DNA from: Bryobacteraceae bacterium
GTDB taxonomy: Bacteria; Acidobacteriota; Terriglobia; Bryobacterales; Bryobacteraceae
Direction of reading: 5' to 3'
Assembly: GCA_026129905.1 (NCBI GenBank)
Contig: JAHCHE010000030.1
Coordinates: 1-64,000, forward strand
Length of the DNA stretch: 64,000 nucleotides
The translations under genes and the position numbers were made by a program. The notes under the pieces were generated by a model. It did no database searches. It saw nothing but the letters and a program-made list of their open reading frames with translations, and was not told the DNA's origin. Positions 35,006 to 44,249 of the stretch are shown piece after piece. The first letter of the stretch is position 1. Each line of letters opens with the position of its first letter.

Positions 35006-36268
35006 ATGGCGCCGCGGTTGTTGTTGATCTCTGCGTTCGCGGTCCTGTTGTCCGCCGGGCAGGGTTCCACGGAAGATTCGCTGCGCCAGGGATTGATCGC
35101 GCTGGAGCGGAACGAATTGCTCGCGGCGCGGAAACACCTGGAGGTGGCCGCGAGTGCGGAGCCGTCCGACCCCCGGGCTTGGCTTGGACTCGCGCGTGCC
35201 TGCTGGAAATCCGGACAGCGAGAGCAGGCGGCTGCAGCGATCTCCAAAGCCATTTCCACCGGCAAAGATCAGCCGGTCATCCAGCATGGGCTCGCCTTGT
35301 ATTTCGCCGAGGCGGAAGATTGGGCTCAAGCGGCGGCGTTCGAATCGAACTTTGCCGCGCTAAGCGGCGACGGCGATGCCTTCCTGCGCGCCGCTTCGCT
35401 CTACCTGCGCGGGCAAAGGGCCGAGGAGGCCATTCGGACCGCCTCGAACGCGCTGGAGAAAACGAACCGTGCGGACCTGCGCAATTTGTTGGGAAAAGCC
35501 TACGAAGCGGCGGGAAATTCCGGGCAGGCCCTGCTCGAATTCCAGCAGGCCGTCCGGTTGAACCCCTACGAAGAGGGCTACTATTTCGATCTCGCGCAGT
35601 TGCTGATGCGGCATCACAACTTCGACGTCGCCATCCAGGTGCTGGAGGCGTCGAAAAAGGTGATCGCCAAGAGTCCGCAACTTGAGCTGGCGCTCGGCGT
35701 GGCCTATTACGGCCAGCGCCGCTTCCCGGACGCCGTGGCGTCGTTTCTCCGCACCATCGATCTCGATCCCGGCGTACCGCAGCCGTATATTTATCTAGGT
35801 CGTACGCTCGAGAACGCCACGGAACGAATGCTGGAAATCGAGCGAAAGTTCACAGCATACGCCGAAGCGCATCCGAAAAGCGCGCTCGGCCCGTTCCTCG
35901 TGGCCAAGGCGATTTTCGTCCAATTACCGCCGGGTGGCTATCCGCCGCAAGCGGAAAAGGCGGAAGCGCTCTTGCGGCGGTCGCTGGCAATCAAGGAAAA
36001 CGAGTGGGAAACGCACCATCTGCTCGGATCCTTGCTCGAGCGCAAAGGCGACCTGGACCAGGCGGCGGCCTCCCTTAAGCGCGCCATTGAATTGAACCCC
36101 GCCAATCCGGCCCCGCATCTGCCGCTGGCGCGCGTCTATCTGCGTCAGGGCAACAAGGACGACGCCGCCCGCGAACGCACGCTGTTCAAGGACCTGACCC
36201 AGGCCCAGGAGACCGCCATTCAGGAAAGGGCCGCCTCAATGAAGCGCTTCGAGCTTTCGGTGAAGTGA
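35006..36268 (+). CDS. Secreted TPR-repeat protein
   Basis: 420 residues with a signal peptide (PRLLLISAFAVLLSAG) and about ten TPR motifs, including ALLEFQQAVRLNPYEEGYYF, AVASFLRTIDLDPGVPQPYI and AAASLKRAIELNPANPAPHL. It is similar in design to the secreted TPR protein at 26.5 kb, so it probably works outside the cytoplasm. No FG-GAP gene is adjacent on this strand. Likely transcribed alone from the region containing the heptameric repeat. Exact role unknown. Confidence 0.85.
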   Translation: MAPRLLLISAFAVLLSAGQGSTEDSLRQGLIALERNELLAARKHLEVAASAEPSDPRAWLGLARACWKSGQREQAAAAISKAISTGKDQPVIQHGLALYFAEAEDWAQAAAFESNFAALSGDGDAFLRAASLYLRGQRAEEAIRTASNALEKTNRADLRNLLGKAYEAAGNSGQALLEFQQAVRLNPYEEGYYFDLAQLLMRHHNFDVAIQVLEASKKVIAKSPQLELALGVAYYGQRRFPDAVASFLRTIDLDPGVPQPYIYLGRTLENATERMLEIERKFTAYAEAHPKSALGPFLVAKAIFVQLPPGGYPPQAEKAEALLRRSLAIKENEWETHHLLGSLLERKGDLDQAAASLKRAIELNPANPAPHLPLARVYLRQGNKDDAARERTLFKDLTQAQETAIQERAASMKRFELSVK

Positions 36269-36352
36269 CACCGGATCGGATCTCTCCTCAAGCTGAAAGG
36301 ATTCGAGTTTTCTTCTCCGGGTTCCACTGGACTGCTGCCGTAATAGGGCACT

Positions 36353-38605
36353 ATGATGTCAAGCATGACCGAACACCGTGTCTGCCAGGTCCAGCGGAAA
36401 ACGCCCGGGGAGACGGTGATTGCCCATTTGTCCGATCTGCATTTCAAGGCGGGCAGCCGGACGAACGCGCCGGAATGGGGGGCTCTTGCCGAAGATCTGA
36501 AGCTCCATAAGGTGGATGTCATCGCCGTCACGGGCGACCTCGTGGATAATCCGTTGATCGACAAAGTGGCGCTGCGCAACATCAGCGGCGTGCTTGACAA
36601 AGTTGGGACGTTTCTCGAATCGGAACTCTGTGTAGCCGCGCAAGTCGACAAGGCCGAAGGTCTCATCGTGCTGCCCGGCAATCACGATTACCGATTGCAG
36701 GGCATCGGGGTTGTCGCGGACGATCAGCCATTTCGGAATCGCTTCAAGGATTTGATGGTCCACCGCATCTACCCAAACCTGCGCCTCTGCACCCTCGTTT
36801 TCGATTCGAATCGGGATGTTGCCGCGAATAACTTTGCCGCCGGTTTGGTCGATAAGAACAAGATTCTGGAAGCTGTCGCCCTGACGCGGACGGTTTCCCA
36901 GGAGTGGGAAACGAGCGCCCGGGTCGCGCTTCTGCACCATCACCCCATGCCCATCGGCCCTACCGAGCATCGCGCGGGCGTAACAGATCGCGAAGAATTC
37001 TTGCTGTTGAAGAACGCCGGGCTGTTCATGTTGGAAATGGCGGGATGTCGCGTCGATCTGATACTCCACGGACACAAGCACTTCCCGTCCGTCTCCCGGG
37101 CAACGTTCTCCGTATCGCCAGGAGAGGACCATACTCTGATCGTGGTCGCCGCCGGAAGCGCCGGCGCAGCCAGGCCACAAACCTACAACCTCGTCCGTAT
37201 TAGCGATTCAGGCGAAATCGAGTTGGAGCGCCGGAACTTGGACAATGTGACGTACAAGACGGCGATCTCACAGAAGTTGCTGTCGTACGAACAGGCGAGA
37301 CCCGGTTTGAGAGAGAGAGCGGCCAGACGGCATCCGCCGCTATTACAAGTGGCCAAGTCTCACGTATGCCACATGATACGTGCGCGGTCGGGTGACGACG
37401 CGATCCGCGAACGTTTCGAAGAGGTGAGGGCGTTCGGCCGCCCGGAGATCGACGAAGTAGACGGCTACGTCGAATCCGCTTCCGGCTGCTTCAATGAACC
37501 GCGGTTTCTGGAGATCTATCCTCCAGATCAACGCATCTGGTGGCAGTGGAAGTCTGTGGTAGGGACCCGGCGCGAAGCCTCCACTCACTTCAAGCCTGCC
37601 ATAGGCCGGCAGCCGGTGCGGTTTACGCGTGAACGGATCACGTTTAATGCGATCCATTCCAACTGGCGCGACCGCTGGGATACGCTGCGGAGCCGAGGGG
37701 AAACGGACCAGGCGCGGGCGGCTGTGGAGAGCATCTGGCATCAAATCCGATACGCCTACGATTCGCTCGTGATCCAGGTGATCTTCCCGGATCTCTACTT
37801 TCCCGCGCGCTGTTGGGCCGAGGCGGGCACTTGGATGGACCGCCGCTTTGAGCGCGATGGGAGAGAAACCGCGCACATTGCGCCGGCATTCGCGCTATTC
37901 CCGGAAACGAGAACGGCCGTGCTCGCGCTTCGACAGCCTATCATGGAACACATTTACCGCATTGCCTGGGAGTTGCCGGACATCGATCCAGAGGAGCGCG
38001 AACTGCGGCTTGAGGATAAAGCCGAAGCCGCGGACCTGGCCGAAAGATTTATGGGTGTGCAAAACCGGCCCGTCGAAATGCAGCGCGCCTTGGCAGCAGT
38101 CCAGGATTTCATCGGCCGGGAGTATCCTCCGGCGCCGGAGGAACTGCATACCTCCTTGCACGCGTATGACGAGAAGGCAGGCATGTTGGTCAAGGTGGCT
38201 TCGACCGGCGCGTTGAACCAGGCGCGGAAGCACACCGCGATTGGCAGAACACTCGTCGGTCAGGCTTGGCGCCGTCGCGAGTTGGTATGCGCCAGTTGGT
38301 TGAATCCGAAGGCCTGGCAGGACAACTTGTGCGACGAGCCCCCCGCCGATGAGTACAAAACTCCGGCGGCAGCGATTGCGTTTCCCCTCTTCAGCCCTCC
38401 ACTCGGGGGCGTCCGCGTAGCGGTGCTCTACATCGCCACCAGTTCGCGCCGGTGCGGTCTGATCCGGATCTGTGCGGAGGCCCACCAGTCTGCGGGGCGG
38501 AGAGAGCCGCGGAGCGAGTTGGTCCATAAGTTCGAGACCCATCTCACCGCCTGGGGGGCCGGCGATATGCGCAGAGCTCTTTCCCTTCCAGGAGCGCAGG
38601 TTTAA
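36353..38605 (+). CDS. Calcineurin-like phosphoesterase with unknown middle region and GAF-like C-terminus
   Basis: 750 residues. The phosphoesterase domain (about 20-300) has all metal-site motifs: Asp28/His30 (SDLHF), Asp62 (TGDLVDN), Asn110/His111 (PGNHDY), the His run 195-197 (LLHHHPMP) and GHKH (His241/His243). About 310-590 matches nothing I recognise. About 600-735 looks GAF-like (MLVKVASTGALNQ, IGRTLVGQAWRRRELV, AIAFPLFSPPLGGVRVAVLYI). No signal peptide, so cytoplasmic. Several ATGs are possible (36353, 36356, 36365). Codon use is less GC-rich than neighbours. A 53-residue acidic ORF follows after 23 bases. A sensor-controlled nuclease or phosphodiesterase, perhaps in stress or defence, is inference. 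Confidence 0.82.
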   Translation: MMSSMTEHRVCQVQRKTPGETVIAHLSDLHFKAGSRTNAPEWGALAEDLKLHKVDVIAVTGDLVDNPLIDKVALRNISGVLDKVGTFLESELCVAAQVDKAEGLIVLPGNHDYRLQGIGVVADDQPFRNRFKDLMVHRIYPNLRLCTLVFDSNRDVAANNFAAGLVDKNKILEAVALTRTVSQEWETSARVALLHHHPMPIGPTEHRAGVTDREEFLLLKNAGLFMLEMAGCRVDLILHGHKHFPSVSRATFSVSPGEDHTLIVVAAGSAGAARPQTYNLVRISDSGEIELERRNLDNVTYKTAISQKLLSYEQARPGLRERAARRHPPLLQVAKSHVCHMIRARSGDDAIRERFEEVRAFGRPEIDEVDGYVESASGCFNEPRFLEIYPPDQRIWWQWKSVVGTRREASTHFKPAIGRQPVRFTRERITFNAIHSNWRDRWDTLRSRGETDQARAAVESIWHQIRYAYDSLVIQVIFPDLYFPARCWAEAGTWMDRRFERDGRETAHIAPAFALFPETRTAVLALRQPIMEHIYRIAWELPDIDPEERELRLEDKAEAADLAERFMGVQNRPVEMQRALAAVQDFIGREYPPAPEELHTSLHAYDEKAGMLVKVASTGALNQARKHTAIGRTLVGQAWRRRELVCASWLNPKAWQDNLCDEPPADEYKTPAAAIAFPLFSPPLGGVRVAVLYIATSSRRCGLIRICAEAHQSAGRREPRSELVHKFETHLTAWGAGDMRRALSLPGAQV

Positions 38606-38628
38606 CAGATGGTAGACTAGGTGTAGAG

Positions 38629-38790
38629 ATGGATAGCGCTTTCGATTGTACGGAATTGTCGCCGAATACATCCAGCGTTCGGGTGGAGATCACCGCCGAA
38701 GAGCTCCGGACCGCGCTGAAGGAACTGGAAGAAGCGAAATCCGACCGCCAGCCGTCCCACGATCCGGACACAACAGTCCACTCCCGCTAG
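38629..38790 (+). CDS. Small acidic protein (53 residues) next to the phosphoesterase
   Basis: ATG 38629 to TAG 38790, 53 residues: a polar start (MDSAFDCTELSPN), then a strand-helix-like stretch VRVEITAEELRTALKELEEA and a polar tail. Composition is acidic and amphipathic, and it is placed 23 bases after the phosphoesterase stop on the same strand. A weak AGGTGTAGAG precedes the start. Family unknown; it could be a partner or inhibitor of the upstream protein. A chance ORF is possible because it is short. Confidence 0.5.
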   Translation: MDSAFDCTELSPNTSSVRVEITAEELRTALKELEEAKSDRQPSHDPDTTVHSR

Positions 38791-38810
38791 CGTTGAACAG
38801 GGTCGGACGC

Positions 38811-39584
38811 TCAGTAGCACTTCGACGTCAACCCGCCGTCCACCACCAGCGACGTCGCCGTAACGAACGCGGACGCGTCGGAGGCCAGATACAGCGCCGC
38901 CTCGGCGATTTCTCGGGGAGTGGCTATGCGCCGAAGGGCATACTTCCCGTAGATTTCCTGGCGCAGGCGGTCCGGATGGGGATCCTTGTCGAAGTACTCC
39001 CGGACCATTGGCGTATCGACGTCGCCCGGACAAATACAGTTGACGCGGATGCCGGCCGGTCCGTAGCCGAGCGCCGTCGCCTTGGTCAGCGCGATGACGC
39101 CGCCTTTGGCCGCGCAGTAGGCCGCGAGATCCGGATCCCCGACGAAGCCGAGGATGGACGCCATGTTGACGATGGAACCACCGCCGGAAGCGATCATCGC
39201 CGGGATGGCGTACTTCGTGCAAAGAAACACCCCCTTCAGATTCACGCTGTGGATGCGGTCCCAGTCGTGTTCGCTGGTGTCGGCGAGTTTGCCAAGGATC
39301 TGCACCGCGGCGTTGTTGACCAGGACGTCGAGGCGGCCGAACTCGCGCATGGTCAGCTCGATCATGGCGCGGACGGCGGCGGCGTTGGAAACGTCGGTGG
39401 CGGTGAACAGCGCCCGGCCTCCGGCAGCGTGAATTCCCTGGGCCGTCTGGCTGCCGGTCTGGCCGTTCCAGTCCGCGGCCACGATGGACGCGCCCTCCCG
39501 GGCGAACAACTCCGCCGTCGCCTTTCCAATGCCGGAACCGGCGCCGGTGACAATCGCGACCTTATCCTTCAATCGATCGGGCAT
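38811..39584 (-). CDS. SDR-family NAD(P)-dependent oxidoreductase
   Basis: 257 residues, classical SDR. The cofactor loop is TGAGSGIG (13-20), followed by NNAA (90-93), the active-site Asn114, Ser143 (NMAS) and Tyr156-Lys160 (YCAAK), then the post-catalytic PGDVDTPM. The C-terminus ASAFVTATSLVVDGGLTSK is typical of FabG/glucose-dehydrogenase-like members. An acidic residue after strand 2 (AADW) suggests NAD preference. Substrate unknown. It stands 86 bases downstream of the 99-residue gene and may be separately transcribed. Confidence 0.92.
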   Translation of the reverse strand: MPDRLKDKVAIVTGAGSGIGKATAELFAREGASIVAADWNGQTGSQTAQGIHAAGGRALFTATDVSNAAAVRAMIELTMREFGRLDVLVNNAAVQILGKLADTSEHDWDRIHSVNLKGVFLCTKYAIPAMIASGGGSIVNMASILGFVGDPDLAAYCAAKGGVIALTKATALGYGPAGIRVNCICPGDVDTPMVREYFDKDPHPDRLRQEIYGKYALRRIATPREIAEAALYLASDASAFVTATSLVVDGGLTSKCY

Positions 39585-39670
39585 CGTGGGTCTCCCGGAA
39601 GCAATCTTACATCGACGGGCCGGGGGCCGAATAGGCGCGGGCGACCGCGGATACTGCGATATCGCCGGCC

Positions 39671-39970
39671 TCAGGGATGCAGGGCGTGTTCGAGGTCGGC
39701 GGAAAAGCGCCGCAAGGTTTCGACTTCCACCTCGGTGGCGCGACGCTCGAACGCCTTTGCGATGAAGAACGCGTCGGGCCCTCGCCAGACCAGCGCCGCG
39801 AGGCCGTGCTCGGTGATCAAGCCCGCGCTGCCGATCTGGCCGAAGCCGGCGCCGGCGCGCTCCACCAGGGCGGCAAAGCCGTCGCGCTCAAAAATGTAGT
39901 GGGTGGCGATAGCCGGCAGCGGCACAAGTTGAATGCCCGCGGCGGCGAGGCGTTCGATCTGCTCGGTCAT
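39671..39970 (-). CDS. Conserved-looking small protein of unknown function
   Basis: 99 residues with alternating strand/helix pattern (IQLVPLPAIATHYIFERDGFAA, GLITEHGLAALVWRG, RRATEVEVETLRRFSADLE). No family recognised and no signal peptide. It begins 13 bases after the DUF151 nuclease gene on the same strand, so it is probably the third gene of the miaB operon. The tidy spacing and unbiased composition support a real gene. Confidence 0.6.
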   Translation of the reverse strand: MTEQIERLAAAGIQLVPLPAIATHYIFERDGFAALVERAGAGFGQIGSAGLITEHGLAALVWRGPDAFFIAKAFERRATEVEVETLRRFSADLEHALHP

Positions 39971-39983
39971 GACGACCGGAGGT

Positions 39984-40472
39984 TCACATCTTGTAGCGGC
40001 CGAGATCCTCGTCGTTGAGGCCTTCCAGCCAACGGCGCAACTCTTCGTTGTTGACCTTGTCGGAGACGCTGCCGGCCATCTTCGACGAGTTAAGAACCAC
40101 GTCCTCGACGAAGATGGGGCAATCCAGGCGCAGGGCCACCGCCAGGGCGTCGCTCGGGCGGCTGTCCACGCTGATCAATTCGCCGTTACGCTCCAGCCAG
40201 ATCATCGCGTAGAAGGTATCCTCCTTCAGTTCATTCACCACCACCTTGCGAACGATGGCGTTCAGACCCAGCAGGAGAGTCTTGATCAGGTCGTGGGTCA
40301 TAGGGCGCGGCGTGGCGACCTTCTCGATTTCCAGGGCGATGGCGTTCGCCTCGTAGATGCCAACCCAGATGGGAAGGATGGTGTTGCCATTCACGTCCTT
40401 CAGGATGACGATCGGCATGTTGGTCACCGGATCCATCATCAGTCCGCGAATTTTCATTTCGATTTCCATCAT
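39984..40472 (-). CDS. Bifunctional nuclease family protein (DUF151)
   Basis: 162 residues. The DUF151/BFN fold is visible: VILKDVNGNTILPIWVGIYEANAIAL, RPMTHDLIKTLL, and SRPSDALAVALRLDCPIFV near the C-terminus. Family members are small cytoplasmic proteins reported to have DNase/RNase activity or to act as stress regulators. It overlaps miaB by four bases (ATGA, 40469-40472); a second ATG lies one codon in. Gene order miaB then DUF151 points to co-translation. Confidence 0.88.
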   Translation of the reverse strand: MMEIEMKIRGLMMDPVTNMPIVILKDVNGNTILPIWVGIYEANAIALEIEKVATPRPMTHDLIKTLLLGLNAIVRKVVVNELKEDTFYAMIWLERNGELISVDSRPSDALAVALRLDCPIFVEDVVLNSSKMAGSVSDKVNNEELRRWLEGLNDEDLGRYKM

Positions 40473-41803
40473 GTCTCCTGGAACGCGCCGGGATGGGCTA
40501 CGCTCTCCCCGACCAGGGAATTAGGTCCCGCCCGCGTGACGCGCACTCTGACGTAGCTGCCGACCAGAGAGTGACCGTTCGACGACGTGAAGTTCAACGT
40601 CCGGTTTTCCGGCGTATGGCCCACCCACTGGCCGGTAGCCGTATTGTAGCGTTCGACCAGCACCTCCTGGAGCGTGCCGATCAGGTTGGAGTTCAAGCGG
40701 AGCTGAATGGCTCGCTGCTTTTCCTGCAGGATGCCGAGGCGACGGCCTTTCTCCTCCTCCGGAATCGGATTGTCGAGGCGGAGAGCGGGGGTGTTCGGAC
40801 GCGGTGAATACTTGAAGCTGAACAGGGATTCGTATTGCGCCCAATCGAGGAGGTCCAGCGTGGCGTTGAAATCGGCTTCCGTTTCACCTGGAAATCCAAC
40901 GATGATATCGGTGGTAATCGCTATTTTACGCCGCGCGTTCTTGACCCATTCGAGGCAGCGCATGTAATCGTCGCGCGAATACAGCCGCTGCATTCTCTCC
41001 AGCACGGCGTTCGAGCCGGACTGCGCCGGTAGATGTACGTGGTTGCACAACCGCTCGTTGGCATCGATCGCGTCCACGATCTCCTTGACGAAGTCGCGGG
41101 GGTGCGAGGTGGTGAACCGGACCCGGCGGATCCCGGGGACTTCCCCGACGCGCGCCAGCAGCGTGGCGAAATCCCACCCGGCGGGAGAGGGATCGCGATA
41201 GCTGTTGACGTTCTGTCCCAGTAGCTGGATTTCGGTGTAGCCGGATTCGGCCAGGCGCGCCGCTTCCGCCATTACGCTCGCCGAAGTCCGGCTGCGCTCA
41301 GGCCCTCGAGTGAATGGCACCACGCAATAGGCGCACGCCTTGTCGCAGCCCTCGATGATCGTGATGTACGCGCGGTGAGGATTGTCGCGGCGGGTGAACG
41401 GCGTTTCAAACGTTTCGTCGGTGTCCAGGTTGAGCCCGGTAACGCGGCGATCCCCGGCTTCCAAACGGACCAGCATTTCCGGCAGTTTGCTGTAGCTGGC
41501 CGAGCCGCAAACCAGGCTGACGTGCGGCGCGCGCTCGAAGACGCGCTCGCCTTCCTGTTGCGCTACGCAGCCGAGCACGCCGAAGACCTTGCCGTTCCCA
41601 TTGCCGCGCTTGAACTGCTGAAGGCGGCTAAAGACTTTCTGTTCTGCCTTATCCCGGATGCTGCACGTGTTGTAGAGAACAAGGTCGGCGTCTTCCGGCC
41701 TTTCTACTTCGCTGTAGCCCTGGTTGACCAGCGCGCCGCTGACCTTCTCGGAGTCGTGCGCGTTCATCTGGCAACCAAAGGTCTCAATGTAGAAGGTTTT
41801 CAT
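40469..41803 (-). CDS. miaB: tRNA-2-methylthio-N6-dimethylallyladenosine synthase
   Basis: 444 residues, standard MiaB length. The N-terminal UPF0004 domain has the three cluster cysteines Cys11 (FGCQMN), Cys47 (NTCSIR) and Cys79 (GCVAQ). The radical SAM core has CDKACAYC (Cys153, 157, 160), then QLLGQNVNSY, and the TRAM domain ends the protein. It adds the methylthio group to i6A37 of tRNAs using two 4Fe-4S clusters. NTCSIR and the QNVNSY motif favour MiaB over RimO or MtaB. It begins 46 bases after the HerA-type ATPase gene on the same strand. Confidence 0.95.
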   Translation of the reverse strand: MKTFYIETFGCQMNAHDSEKVSGALVNQGYSEVERPEDADLVLYNTCSIRDKAEQKVFSRLQQFKRGNGNGKVFGVLGCVAQQEGERVFERAPHVSLVCGSASYSKLPEMLVRLEAGDRRVTGLNLDTDETFETPFTRRDNPHRAYITIIEGCDKACAYCVVPFTRGPERSRTSASVMAEAARLAESGYTEIQLLGQNVNSYRDPSPAGWDFATLLARVGEVPGIRRVRFTTSHPRDFVKEIVDAIDANERLCNHVHLPAQSGSNAVLERMQRLYSRDDYMRCLEWVKNARRKIAITTDIIVGFPGETEADFNATLDLLDWAQYESLFSFKYSPRPNTPALRLDNPIPEEEKGRRLGILQEKQRAIQLRLNSNLIGTLQEVLVERYNTATGQWVGHTPENRTLNFTSSNGHSLVGSYVRVRVTRAGPNSLVGESVAHPGAFQET

Positions 41804-41849
41804 CCAGGAAACAGTGCTTTCATTATACCCGCTCGCCCCACGGAGCCCG

Positions 41850-44249
41850 CTATGCGGCGGTCCGGACGCCTCGCGGATCGCGCCAGTATGGTTTCCAGGC
41901 CAGCGACAGGAGCTTGATCGAGATGTCGGTCTTGCGCGCCCGGACTTCCATCGCCTCGAGCGGCTGCGTTCGCGGATCGACGCGCGACTCGATCAGCGCC
42001 GTCTCCGAGGCGAACTCGGACTGAAGGTCGGCCAATTGGCGGCGGCAGGCTTCCAGCGTGTCGCCCGCCCGTTCGACGTCGGCGGCTTCCCGCTGCGCCT
42101 TGCCCATCGAGCGGACCGCGCCGCCGGCGCGGCTCACGGTGGAGCTGCTGATCACGCGTCGTCCCAGCAGCGCGCCGAGCAGCGTGGCGCCTATGGAAAC
42201 GGTGGACTCGAGCTTGGATTGTCGCGCCTGCAACTGCTCGCGCTGCACGGCGGCCTCGGCGCGACGGATTTTTTCTTCCAATACGCGGAATTTCGGCGCG
42301 TATTTCTGACGTAGGGCTTCCACCGCGCGGTCGCGCTCCTCCCTGGAAGCGAGTTCGAGTCGGATGCGGAAGTCCCGCTCGGACTCGCCGGGATTCGAGC
42401 TCTGCTTCAGCGCCGCGCTGCGGTAGAGGGTGGCCGTCTGCGTGTCGGCCAGCCACTGGACGAATCCACGGCTCCAGTCCGCGTAGTTCTTTGGCAGCAG
42501 GGCGGCCCGGGGCAGAGGAGCGAAATCGGCGTCCGGACGCGGGGCCGATTCCAGTTCGTTCACCTCCAATGGGAGGGGGGACGCGGAATCCCAACCGACG
42601 GCGGGGTTCTCTTCGCGGATCGGCGCTTCAAATCCCAACTCCTGGCGGTGGTCGTATCGCGCCGCGGCGTTCACGAAGCGGATCGATGCAAAGCCGGCCA
42701 GCACGGGTTCATAGGAGAGTCGCGCGCTCGCCGGAGCATGGGACCTTACGGGCAGGAAACACTGCGGAATTTCCGGCGGCAGGACGGGCTGCCGGGATCC
42801 TTGAAAGGGCGCGGCCGCCGCGTCGTCCGGCTTGGCGGGCGAGGCCTGCGACAGCAGCCGGATCTGCGCGCGGGTGAGCGGTCCGGCCAGGTAGGAAAGG
42901 GCCCAGCGCGTCTCGAATGTCTCCGGGACATCCTCGTGCACGTTGTACATCAGGAAAATGCGCTTGCCCAGACCCGCCAGCGTCCGTTCCATCGCCGGCC
43001 GGTTGAACGGAGCCCCGGTGGCGGCCACCGCGCCAGCCAGTCCGTCCAGGACGCGTGCCTGGTCACGCTCGGTTTGCAGCCGCCCGATGAACCACGTGCC
43101 GGCGTTGCCGAGCGCCTTGTAGTCGATGTCCACCGGATTTTGCGTAGCCAGCGCGACGCCCAACCCGAAGGCGCGCCCTTGCTTTAGCAGCGTCATCATG
43201 GGTGGTTTGGACGGAGGATTGGCAACCGGCGGCAGGTAGCCGGCGACCTCGTCCATGTAGAAAAGGGCGCGCAGACTGGTGGCGCCGGGCTGCTTGCGCA
43301 TCCAACTGACCGTGTGGTTCAGCAGCATCGAAACGAAAAACATGCGTTCGGCGTCATTGAGGTGCGCGATCGAGAAGATCGAGACGCGGGGCTTCGCCGT
43401 CTCCGTGTAAAGCATCCGGTCGATATCCAGCGGCTCGCCCGCCAGCCACGCCTCAAAACCGGGTGACGCAAGCACGTTATTGAGCGTCATGGCCAGCGAG
43501 AAGCGCTCCCGCGCCGGGTAGAAGGTTTCCAGGTCCAGCACGCCCACCCGCGAAGCAGGCGGATTCTGGATCTCCCCGATCAGGCCGGCCAGTTCGATGT
43601 TCCGGCGCTGCTTCCAGGCACTATCAAGAATGAGCGAAAGCAGGATGTGCTCCCTGCTGCGAGCCGGATCGGCATCGATGCCCAACAGGCCGAGCAGGGA
43701 GGTCGCCGTTGCCTGGATGCGCTCTCGAAGAAGTTCCCGGTCGTCGAGCACCTGCGGAGGCGGCGCGTCGAAGGACCGGAGCAGGGAAACCTGACGTCCC
43801 GCCTCGCTGCCCGGCGTGTAGATGCAGAAGTCGGCCGCTTCCCGCAGACGGCGAATGCGGGATGCGTCCTGGTCCCACCGCGCCAGCCCGGCTCGCCACG
43901 TTTCCGCCTGTTGCGCGGCGTAGACCTCCGGAGTGACTCCCTTCCGGCGGGGAGCGTCGTCGGGTATCCAGGGCGCGAAGTCCCGCAGGTCCAGGTCCGG
44001 GAACGTCAGCATCAAGTTCCCCAGATCGCCCTTGGGATCCACCACGATCGCGGGAATCCCGTCGATGGCGGCTTCTTCCAGCAGAACGGTGCACAAACCC
44101 GTCTTGCCGCTGCCGGTCATCCCGAAGCAGGCGGCGTGCGTTACAAGGTCCTTGGAGTCGTACAGCAGCAAGCCCGGTTTGGGCTGCCCGGCGATCGGGT
44201 CGTAGGGGCGGCCGAGGTAAAAGACCCCTAGCTTCTCGTAGTCGATCAT
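41850..44249 (-). CDS. HerA/FtsK-type P-loop ATPase (DUF87-like) with C-terminal coiled coil
   Basis: 799 residues. Walker A is GMTGSGKT (43-50) in a HerA-like context (THAACFGMTGSGKTGLCTVLLEE split over the loop), with IVVDPKGDLGNL nearby. Walker B is LFYMDEVAGYLPP, and ALATQNPVDIDYKALGN and FLMYNVHEDVPE follow. After about 620 the sequence is long charged helices, probably coiled coil, with a short hydrophobic insert (GATLLGALLG). Homologs are motor ATPases acting on DNA or proteins; the role here is unknown. An upstream ATG at 44285 adds 12 residues; ATG 44249 (MIDYEKLGVFYLG) fits the domain start better. Confidence 0.82.
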   Translation of the reverse strand: MIDYEKLGVFYLGRPYDPIAGQPKPGLLLYDSKDLVTHAACFGMTGSGKTGLCTVLLEEAAIDGIPAIVVDPKGDLGNLMLTFPDLDLRDFAPWIPDDAPRRKGVTPEVYAAQQAETWRAGLARWDQDASRIRRLREAADFCIYTPGSEAGRQVSLLRSFDAPPPQVLDDRELLRERIQATATSLLGLLGIDADPARSREHILLSLILDSAWKQRRNIELAGLIGEIQNPPASRVGVLDLETFYPARERFSLAMTLNNVLASPGFEAWLAGEPLDIDRMLYTETAKPRVSIFSIAHLNDAERMFFVSMLLNHTVSWMRKQPGATSLRALFYMDEVAGYLPPVANPPSKPPMMTLLKQGRAFGLGVALATQNPVDIDYKALGNAGTWFIGRLQTERDQARVLDGLAGAVAATGAPFNRPAMERTLAGLGKRIFLMYNVHEDVPETFETRWALSYLAGPLTRAQIRLLSQASPAKPDDAAAAPFQGSRQPVLPPEIPQCFLPVRSHAPASARLSYEPVLAGFASIRFVNAAARYDHRQELGFEAPIREENPAVGWDSASPLPLEVNELESAPRPDADFAPLPRAALLPKNYADWSRGFVQWLADTQTATLYRSAALKQSSNPGESERDFRIRLELASREERDRAVEALRQKYAPKFRVLEEKIRRAEAAVQREQLQARQSKLESTVSIGATLLGALLGRRVISSSTVSRAGGAVRSMGKAQREAADVERAGDTLEACRRQLADLQSEFASETALIESRVDPRTQPLEAMEVRARKTDISIKLLSLAWKPYWRDPRGVRTAA

